NCBI GenBank assembly: GCA_013695245.1
Contig: JACDAW010000361.1
Span: 1-11,900 of the forward strand
Reading direction: 5' to 3'
DNA: 11,900 bases
From: Pyrinomonadaceae bacterium
Lineage (GTDB): Bacteria; Acidobacteriota; Blastocatellia; Pyrinomonadales; Pyrinomonadaceae
Under the pieces are notes generated by a model. It saw only the letters and a list, made by a program, of their open reading frames with translations. It was not told the DNA's origin and made no database searches. This document shows positions 5,954 to 11,900 of the stretch, piece by piece (within the stretch, counting starts at the first letter, position 1; each line of letters opens with the position of its first letter). A program made the position numbers and the translations under genes.

Positions 5954-8917
5954 TCATCGTTGTATGCAATTTCTTTTTGAGGTTTTTAAACTCCACACGC
6001 ACCAGCCCAGCAGTAGCGCTGAGGTTGTAAGCGACAAAGCTAAACCGAGCAGAATTGATTTCGGTCGATAAATAAATTCGACTTTGTGATCTCCCGGCGG
6101 CAACGCGACTCCGCGCAAGTTGTAATCCACGCGCAGCACTTCCGATTTTCTGCCGTCAACCGTTACGCTCCATCCCGGATAGAAATTCTCGCTTAATACG
6201 AGCACCGAAAAAGAAGTGCTAGAACTCTTCAGCGCAACCTTGTTTGGTTCGTACCTAACGATCACAACTTCGCCTTCCGCTTTCGTAGAATCTAAGGGCG
6301 CGTTGAGGAATTTATCAACCAACACGGTGCGGTGCGGCTCCCACAAATTCCCGTCCGCGAATTTGCCGGTTCGTATAATCTCAAGCTTTACGTCATCCGT
6401 TTCCACACGCGCTTCATGCGCGAGCCATGCGCGCGGGAGAAGGCGTCTGTTTTCGTGAATGATCGCTTCGCCGATCCCACCGACAGGCTGCCAACGCGCC
6501 GGGTTAATCTCGGATGGCTCAGTCGAAGCGGCCGCATTTTTAATTAACCACTCGCGTCGCAACGGCGCGGTAACGGTCGTGCTCTTGTTGACAAGCGAAA
6601 CGTGTAGCACGCTCAAGCTCAAGCTCGGAGCGTTCGCACTCGGAAGAATCTCGATCTCGCCACCGACGACGGCTGTGTTCGGGAAATTGAAAGTGGCGAT
6701 GTAGTTGTGGCCTTCATACTTTCCTTCCTTACCGTCCACCGCCCAGCTAAACGCAATAGTGGCTAATCTGTGTCGGATGCTTCGGATGATGTCAGGGCGG
6801 TCGTGCGCCCACTCGGACGTATCCGCGCCAGCGCGCAACGGAAATTCAATCATCCGCCTTTCGCCCGTTTGATTATCCTCAGTCAATAGACGCACACGCC
6901 CGATCACTTCGCCGTCAGGAACCTCAGCCCCGTAAGCAAGACTTGTCACCAAAGCTATTTGGTCGGCGCGCACACGCGGCGCAACGAAGCGGAGCACGCG
7001 CTCGTCGCTTTTAAGCATCGGCGCGCCGAGATTTTGCGCGGCAAAAAGGTAATCGCCATAAGACTGTGTCGCTGGAAGCGGCGGCGGCACATCAATGCGC
7101 GGGCGCGCGGCGAAAAGGTAACGCACGTTCAGTAAATCAAATTCACGCCCTTCATTTAGACTGCGCGCTGGATTCCCTAATGCGCCCCAGAGTTCCATGT
7201 CGTCCGCGAGGCGGCTGTAGCGCGCGAGGCCGAAGCCGTCGCTGCCCGCCGCATTTTGCACGCGGTACAACATCGAAGCGTTAGGCTGCAAGGTTTCGAT
7301 AAATCCTTCTGTGTCGAGGCTCGCCGCTGCCAACGACGTATGCACGTAAAACGGATCGACGATGCTAAGAATCCGGCTCTCCCACGCGTGATGCGCATTC
7401 TGTTCCTGCACGAATCGCGCGGCTGGCGGCACTCTCGACAACGCGCCGTCGGTCGTGGGGCTGCGTCGCCAACCGCTCATCTGCCCCCACAACGCAAGGT
7501 CGAGCCAGACAAGAATTACGAGCAACGTAATCGCGCCACGACGCCCGCGCGCCGCTCTCCACAACGCCCACAAGCTCACAAACGCCACCACAACCGGCAT
7601 GAAGAGTTCCGGCGCACGCAGAAAACTCACAGGAGCTTCGCGCCCCAACTGAAATCCAACGGGTCTTAAATACGTTACAGAAGCGACCGTTATCGCTGAA
7701 GCGATTGCTCCTGCTGTTAGAACGACGAAGACAAGTCGTGTTCGATGACGCGAAGCACTGAGCATTAAAACGCCCCGCCCCGCTAAGACGGCAAGCGCGA
7801 AGTCCACTTCCATCAAATGTCTGGCCGGAACGCGAAATAGATTAAGAAGCGGTATGTGATAGACGATGCGATACAAATCAAACGGCCAGAAGCGCCCGAT
7901 GGTAAGCGCGAACGCGACCAATGCGACCACACACCAAAACTTTGTCCGCCCATCCGATTTAATCGCAAGCGCGATCACCGCCAGCATGATCGTCAAAAGC
8001 CCGGCGTAGCCAGCAAACTCGCCGTAGTAGGGCGGGCCTGTGTAAGGAGCGCGAAAAAGCATTAAGCCGTCGCCACCGCCCCAGAGATAAGGCGCTAGAA
8101 AGGTGAGCGCAAACTTCGGCGGCAGCGAAAGCATTGTGAAAAACTCGTATGTGGCTTTGGCGCGCTCGCTGTTACGCATCAACTCCGCCGTCGGCAAGAT
8201 TTGCACCGCCGCCAGCCCAACTCCAACGCCAATAAAAGCGATTGAATATAAATAGGATTTGCGCTTAAGCGGTTTATCGAAAGCCATAAAGAGCGCGTAA
8301 GCGGCGGCGAGCAGGAGCGCGTAGAGAAGCGCCTGCGGGTGTCCGGCGAAAGTTTGCAGAGCGATCAAGGCGGCGAGCAGAAGCGCGCAACGCGGGTTTC
8401 GGGTTGCACCGTAACGGTCAATTGACCACAGAACCCACGGCAACAAACTCGCCGTTTGAATAATGTTTGTGTGACTGATGTGCGAGACGAGAAAGCCGCT
8501 CGCCTGCCAGACGAGTGCTGTCGTCAACGCTCCCGCAATGTTCACATCACTGCGACGCGCGAAGAGGTAAGCGCCGAGTCCGGCGACTATGTAGGTCGAG
8601 ATCACCGTCAGATTCATTGCCAGAGTTGGCTTGAAAAATAGAAAGAACCAGTTAAGCGGAAAGAGCAATCCGCATTGTGCCGCGCCGAAGAGTGGCATTC
8701 CGCCGAAGATGTATGGATTCCAGAGCGGGAGGTGACCATCGCGGAGCATCTGAGCAGCGGCGGCGCGCAGAGGTAAATTTAATATCAATCCATCGTCAGG
8801 ACTAAGGACGATGCGGGCGCTGACGGCGGGGAAAAAGTAAATGAGCGGTGTGAACGCAACCGTGAGTGCAGCGAAAGTGTCCGGCGTTGTCAACCGCGCG
8901 CGTAAGTACCGGATCAT
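5954..8917 (-). CDS. YfhO-family GT-C membrane protein
   Basis: A protein of 987 residues from the ATG at 8917, somewhat longer than Bacillus YfhO (about 860). About 12-14 membrane helices fill residues 15-480. The first outer loop carries SPDDG (acidic pair 41-42) and LPLWNPYIFGG (from 63). Other family marks are FAGHPQ (190-195) and NLFRVPARH (358-366). A large extracytoplasmic, beta-rich region follows to about 950, ending with FYPGWSVTVDG and a PPGDHKVEFIYRP stretch, then one last helix and a short basic tail. YfhO proteins are GT-C-fold enzymes; in Gram-positive bacteria they glycosylate cell-wall teichoic or lipoteichoic acids from undecaprenyl-phosphate sugars. Here the acceptor is unknown and probably a surface glycan or protein. 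The frame is open up to a TTG at 8941, with an in-frame TAA shortly before it; neither start has a Shine-Dalgarno, so ATG is preferred. It is convergent with the DUF4214 gene and divergent from the GT39-like gene. Confidence 0.92.
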   Translation of the reverse strand: MIRYLRARLTTPDTFAALTVAFTPLIYFFPAVSARIVLSPDDGLILNLPLRAAAAQMLRDGHLPLWNPYIFGGMPLFGAAQCGLLFPLNWFFLFFKPTLAMNLTVISTYIVAGLGAYLFARRSDVNIAGALTTALVWQASGFLVSHISHTNIIQTASLLPWVLWSIDRYGATRNPRCALLLAALIALQTFAGHPQALLYALLLAAAYALFMAFDKPLKRKSYLYSIAFIGVGVGLAAVQILPTAELMRNSERAKATYEFFTMLSLPPKFALTFLAPYLWGGGDGLMLFRAPYTGPPYYGEFAGYAGLLTIMLAVIALAIKSDGRTKFWCVVALVAFALTIGRFWPFDLYRIVYHIPLLNLFRVPARHLMEVDFALAVLAGRGVLMLSASRHRTRLVFVVLTAGAIASAITVASVTYLRPVGFQLGREAPVSFLRAPELFMPVVVAFVSLWALWRAARGRRGAITLLVILVWLDLALWGQMSGWRRSPTTDGALSRVPPAARFVQEQNAHHAWESRILSIVDPFYVHTSLAAASLDTEGFIETLQPNASMLYRVQNAAGSDGFGLARYSRLADDMELWGALGNPARSLNEGREFDLLNVRYLFAARPRIDVPPPLPATQSYGDYLFAAQNLGAPMLKSDERVLRFVAPRVRADQIALVTSLAYGAEVPDGEVIGRVRLLTEDNQTGERRMIEFPLRAGADTSEWAHDRPDIIRSIRHRLATIAFSWAVDGKEGKYEGHNYIATFNFPNTAVVGGEIEILPSANAPSLSLSVLHVSLVNKSTTVTAPLRREWLIKNAAASTEPSEINPARWQPVGGIGEAIIHENRRLLPRAWLAHEARVETDDVKLEIIRTGKFADGNLWEPHRTVLVDKFLNAPLDSTKAEGEVVIVRYEPNKVALKSSSTSFSVLVLSENFYPGWSVTVDGRKSEVLRVDYNLRGVALPPGDHKVEFIYRPKSILLGLALSLTTSALLLGWCVWSLKTSKRNCIQR

Positions 8918-9065
8918 TAATCGAGGCGAAACCAAAGACAAAGGCTTTTGTTAGAAGGCGTCTAATGCAAAAACGCTGTAAGCTTTTCTCGCGCCTGCAT
9001 ACAGCGCAGCTAAATCCTTCACCGGTTAATCTACACTTGTTGTTCGACGATGCTAATGACGTTCA

Positions 9066-9088
9066 CGCTCAATCCCAGCGATTGAGCG
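9066..9088. repeat. Inverted repeat with 8-base arms and 7-base loop
   Basis: CGCTCAAT (9066-9073) and ATTGAGCG (9081-9088) are exact reverse complements around CCCAGCG. No T-run follows. It sits about 150 bases from the YfhO-family start and 270 bases from the GT39-like start, so it could be a shared binding site or part of a leader RNA. Confidence 0.45.
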
Positions 9089-9293
9089 AAGTGATTGCAG
9101 ATGAAACGAACTCACTCATGCTTCAGCCGCATACTATCATCCTTCATCAAAAACGCTTAACGCTGAGCAGTGCGCATATGGCTTGCAAGCGATTGAGGAA
9201 ACGATTTTGACCTTTCAACGACCGGAGATTCCATTGATAAATCTGTCATCACAACTTTTCGGTTCGGAGACGACGAATATGGTCAGCAGCATT

Positions 9294-9321
9294 TTGTGTT
9301 ATCTTCTATTTCTGCTATTAA
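9294..9321 (+). promoter_or_regulatory. Tentative promoter of the GT39-like gene
   Basis: TTGTGT (9294-9299), 16 bases, then TATTAA (9316-9321) in an AT-rich stretch just before the gene. Both boxes are imperfect. An alternative pair is TTTCAA (9213-9218) with GATAAA (9236-9241) at 17-base spacing. The choice cannot be settled by reading. Confidence 0.25.
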
Positions 9322-9357
9322 ATCTTGATTTATCTTTTCGCTAATTAACAAACGGCT

Positions 9358-11151
9358 ATGTATCCTTCCCTGATCCGGGAGCAACCGGGCGAACGAAGTG
9401 CGCTGGAACACGCGTCTCAGGCGCTTCTCTTTTTACGCGCTTTTGTCACGGCGCGCCGCGCGGAAGTGATCGCCGCCTGCTTGCTGCTCTTAATGGCCGC
9501 AAATATGTTGACGGCGATCACTCGTAAGGGACTAACGAACGACGAGTTTGTGCATATTCCGGCCGGTTATTATCATCTCGTTGCGGCAAACTATACGCTC
9601 AACAACGAACATCCGCCGCTCATCAAAATGTGGGCGGCGCTCCCGCTACTTTTCATCCAGCCGCAAGAACCTTCAGTCGAATCTTCGGTTGATTCATATC
9701 CGACGGAACGCACATCGAGCGCGCTGTCAAACTTCTGGTTGGCGAACAGTGATTTTTTTCAACTGATCTCCTTTTGGACGCGCGCCGTAATGATCCCGCT
9801 CACCGCTCTTTTAGGATGGCTTATATTTGTCTTTGCGCGTCAATTGGCCGGGGGGCGCGCCGGGGTACTATCCGTCGCGCTCTACAGTTTGGAACCGACG
9901 ATGCTGGCACACGGGCGCGTCGTGCACACCGATGTTCCGGCGGCCTTCGCTTACCTGATCTTCTTTTTCGCCCTCTATCGCTACATAAAAGAGCCGAACC
10001 TGCGGCGCGCGCTCGTCCTCGCGCTGGTTACGGGCGCGGCGCTCATCACTAAATTCTCGCTCTGCATCATCGCTCCCGTCTTCGGCACTGCTGCGCTCAT
10101 CCTCGTCGCTTGCGCTCCGCGTTGCGGCTATCGCCGCGCGATGATCTTAAGACATGTCGGACTCATCGCCATCATCGTTCTCTTTATCATCAATGCCGCC
10201 TATCGGTTTCAAAGTCAGACGCTACTGAAATCTGATGTGGCCTGGGTACGACTTAAAACCCCAGCACAGTTCGACTTGATCATGGCGGGCATTGCCGCCC
10301 TTTCAAAAATTGTTCCAACCTATTTTCTCTTCGGCATCTATAACGTCGGCATACACAATCTTCATGGTCACGCCGCATCGCTGCTCGGCGCGCACAGCGA
10401 CACGGGGTGGTGGTACTACTTCCCCGTCGCCTTCGCTTTGAAGACCACGATTCCGTTTCTGCTTCTATCTGTTGCTGCGCTCGTGTGGGCGGTGTGGCAG
10501 CTTCTGTTCAAGCGCGATTGGCGTTTCCTGTTTCTCATCATACCCATTGCGATCTATACGGTCGTGTCGCTTTCAAGTTCAATCAACATCGGCATACGCC
10601 ACTTTCTTCCCGTCTATCCTTTCCTTTTCATTCTCGGCGGAATGCTGCTCGATTCTCTTCTCCGCCTGCGGCGCATGAAACTCGCGGCTCAGTTTGTTGT
10701 CGCGTTGCTTTTGTGCTGGATAACTTTTGAAGCCGCGCGCGCGTATCCGAGCTACACGCCGTATATGAATCAACTCGCGTGGAAGAGACCTGCATGGCAA
10801 TATCTATCCGACTCAAACGTCGAATGGGGCGACGATGTTCCGGCGCTCGCGGCTTATTTGCGAGCGCGCGGCGAAACAAAAGTGCGCGCCGCGTTCGCCG
10901 GAAACTGGATCACGCTTGTCCCCTACGGCATAACTTACGTTAATCTATTCTCATCGCCGCGCAAACCGCCACCCGAAACAACTTATGTCGCAATCGGCGC
11001 AAGCTTCCTTAACGGCTCGACGGTTCCCGTATCGTTTGAAGAAGGAACTTATATGGAGGAGCGAGATCGGCAAAATTTCTTCGCCAGCTTCCGCGACAAA
11101 AAGCCGGAGGCCGTCTTCGGAAATTCGATTTACCTTTACAGAATGAAATAA
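9358..11151 (+). CDS. GT39/PMT-like membrane glycosyltransferase
   Basis: The 597-residue product has a cytoplasmic N-terminus, a first helix near residues 38-54 and about ten further helices. The first outer loop holds TNDEFVH (acidic pair D62-E63), the position of the catalytic acid in the PMT/ArnT group, followed by NNEHPPL (82-88), a strong family motif. HGRVVHTDVPAAF contains the second conserved acid (D192). The C-terminal outer part contains YLSDSNVEWGDD (482-493), common in bacterial members of this family. Such enzymes transfer a sugar from a polyprenyl-phosphate donor to a protein or glycolipid on the outer face of the inner membrane. The substrate is not evident here. No Shine-Dalgarno precedes the ATG; the frame and hydrophobic profile still support it. 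It runs divergently from the YfhO-family gene and converges on the GT4 gene, with only 14 bases between stop codons. Confidence 0.92.
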   Translation: MYPSLIREQPGERSALEHASQALLFLRAFVTARRAEVIAACLLLLMAANMLTAITRKGLTNDEFVHIPAGYYHLVAANYTLNNEHPPLIKMWAALPLLFIQPQEPSVESSVDSYPTERTSSALSNFWLANSDFFQLISFWTRAVMIPLTALLGWLIFVFARQLAGGRAGVLSVALYSLEPTMLAHGRVVHTDVPAAFAYLIFFFALYRYIKEPNLRRALVLALVTGAALITKFSLCIIAPVFGTAALILVACAPRCGYRRAMILRHVGLIAIIVLFIINAAYRFQSQTLLKSDVAWVRLKTPAQFDLIMAGIAALSKIVPTYFLFGIYNVGIHNLHGHAASLLGAHSDTGWWYYFPVAFALKTTIPFLLLSVAALVWAVWQLLFKRDWRFLFLIIPIAIYTVVSLSSSINIGIRHFLPVYPFLFILGGMLLDSLLRLRRMKLAAQFVVALLLCWITFEAARAYPSYTPYMNQLAWKRPAWQYLSDSNVEWGDDVPALAAYLRARGETKVRAAFAGNWITLVPYGITYVNLFSSPRKPPPETTYVAIGASFLNGSTVPVSFEEGTYMEERDRQNFFASFRDKKPEAVFGNSIYLYRMK

Positions 11152-11165
11152 CTCGTCGCCTGCGT

Positions 11166-11900
11166 TCAACTCCGCTGCTCTCTTTTCAATTTGCCGAGCA
11201 CCTCTTCGTAAACTCTAAACGTTAACTCTGCCGCGCGCCGCCAAGTAAATTCGGCGGCGCGTTTTCTTCCCGCATCGCTTAAACTTTTCCGTTTTGCTTC
11301 ATCTTCAAGCAACGCGATGATGCTACTGGCGAGCGCGAGCGCGTCGGTCGGCGGCACAAGTTCGGCCGCGCCTTCGAGCGTTTCGATGAGCGCGGGGATG
11401 CGACTGGCAATGACGGGCGCGCCGCACGCCATCGCTTCCAGGGGCGGCAACCCGAAGCCTTCATAAGATGAAGGATAAATGAAGCTTCGACACGAAGCGT
11501 AAAGCGCACACAAATCATCGTCGCTGATGTAGCCCGTCAGCCGCACGCGCTCCTTTAAGTTTGACGCTTGCAAGCGACTTAAAAGTTTCTCCGTCAGCCA
11601 CCCGCGTCTTCCCGTCACAACTAACTGCGGGCACGAAGTCATCTGGCGCAGGAGTTCTTCATAAGCCGCGAGCAACATTCCTAGATTTTTGCGCGGCTCG
11701 ATGGTGCTGACGAAAAGCAGAAAATCATCCCTAACGCCGAGTCGCTTGCGCGCTTCCGCCGTCTGCTCGAAAGCGAGTGGGCGAAAAATTTCGCGCGGAG
11801 CTTCCGGCACGACGAAAGTTTTGTGCAGGGCGAAAGGCATCTGTGTGCCGATCTCGTCGCGCACGCTTCGCGAAGGAGCAATGATCGCGGATGCCGAACG
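11166..11900 (-). CDS. GT4-family glycosyltransferase, 5' end outside window
   Basis: The frame is open from the right edge to the TGA at 11168-11166, giving the C-terminal 244 residues. A GTG at 11864 is internal: the codons before it read SAIIAPSRSVRDEI, a normal GT4 segment (usually ADxIIAPS), so the true start is beyond the window. Fragment residues 64-72 show VSTIEPRKN, in which the Arg and Lys bind the donor diphosphate; next come VVTGRRGW, then EGFGLPPLEAMACG with the canonical E-x7-E pair (147 and 155). These mark the C-terminal half of a retaining GT-B enzyme of the mannosyltransferase type (EPRKN form) that uses a nucleotide sugar in the cytoplasm. It probably adds a sugar to a lipid-linked glycan. 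It is convergent with the GT39-like gene; no terminator hairpin is visible in the 14-base gap. The family is certain, the sugar is not. Confidence 0.93.
   Translation of the reverse strand, partial: RSASAIIAPSRSVRDEIGTQMPFALHKTFVVPEAPREIFRPLAFEQTAEARKRLGVRDDFLLFVSTIEPRKNLGMLLAAYEELLRQMTSCPQLVVTGRRGWLTEKLLSRLQASNLKERVRLTGYISDDDLCALYASCRSFIYPSSYEGFGLPPLEAMACGAPVIASRIPALIETLEGAAELVPPTDALALASSIIALLEDEAKRKSLSDAGRKRAAEFTWRRAAELTFRVYEEVLGKLKREQRS

Larger units (their letters stand above)
8918..9357. other. Divergent intergenic region, no recognisable gene
   Basis: These 440 bases lie between the YfhO-family start and the GT39-like start. A plus-strand frame of 114 codons (8866-9210) crosses it, but it overlaps the start of the YfhO-family gene, is rich in basic residues without any known motif, and lacks a ribosome binding site. 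The visible structure is a hairpin at 9066-9088 and a small dyad TTAGA/TCTAA at 8951-8965. The last 60 bases before 9358 are very AT-rich, as expected for a promoter. Confidence 0.6.

Noticed and set aside
8866..9210. Plus-strand frame of 114 codons across the start of the YfhO-family gene
   Set aside because: It overlaps the YfhO-family start in antisense, has no ribosome binding site or known motif, and its composition is like random translation of intergenic DNA.
11681..11864. GTG at 11864 as the start of the right-hand GT4
   Set aside because: The frame stays open to the window edge and the upstream codons encode a conserved GT4 segment (SAIIAPS), so the GTG is internal.

Overview
This window reads as ordinary chromosomal DNA from a bacterium of moderate-to-high GC. 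The best guess for the source is an Acidobacteriota of the Blastocatellia/Pyrinomonadales kind. That guess rests on the secreted DUF4214 repeat protein, on the co-occurrence of long YfhO-type and GT39-type membrane proteins, and on the mixed use of Shine-Dalgarno and Shine-Dalgarno-less starts. It is an inference from gene content; there is no rRNA or marker gene here to prove it. No mobile element, tRNA, rRNA or CRISPR array was seen.

Layout from left to right: (1) 1-1382, minus strand, a polytopic GT-C-like membrane protein that starts at a TTG with a good ribosome binding site and runs off the left edge. (2) 1383-1824, a 442-base divergent intergenic region rich in small inverted repeats. 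(3) 1825-4593, plus strand, a 922-residue fusion of a GT4 glycosyltransferase, a SAM-dependent methyltransferase and a C-terminal beta-sandwich domain. (4) 4594-4869, a regulatory gap with a 19-base palindrome, a near-consensus sigma-70-type promoter and a leader of roughly 150 bases. (5) 4870-5793, plus strand, a secreted DUF4214-type repeat protein. (6) A bidirectional hairpin terminator at 5816-5855. (7) 5954-8917, minus strand, a very long YfhO-family membrane protein. (8) 8918-9357, a divergent intergenic region with one clear hairpin. (9) 9358-11151, plus strand, a GT39/PMT-like glycosyltransferase. (10) 11166-11900, minus strand, the C-terminal 244 residues of a second GT4 glycosyltransferase whose start lies beyond the right edge.

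Five of the six genes concern sugar transfer. Two (the fusion protein and the right-hand GT4) look like cytoplasmic nucleotide-sugar-dependent transferases. Three look like integral-membrane GT-C enzymes that would use polyprenyl-phosphate-sugar donors on the outer face of the inner membrane. A plausible joint role is building and decorating a surface polysaccharide, glycolipid or glycoprotein, with the methyltransferase capping or modifying the glycan. The genes alternate in strand and each seems to be its own transcription unit, so this is a loose neighbourhood and not a classical operon. The most distinctive items are the three-domain fusion gene, the hidden TTG-started membrane protein at the left edge, and the inverted-repeat-rich regulatory regions. 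I did not find convincing evidence of a wholly new biological system.
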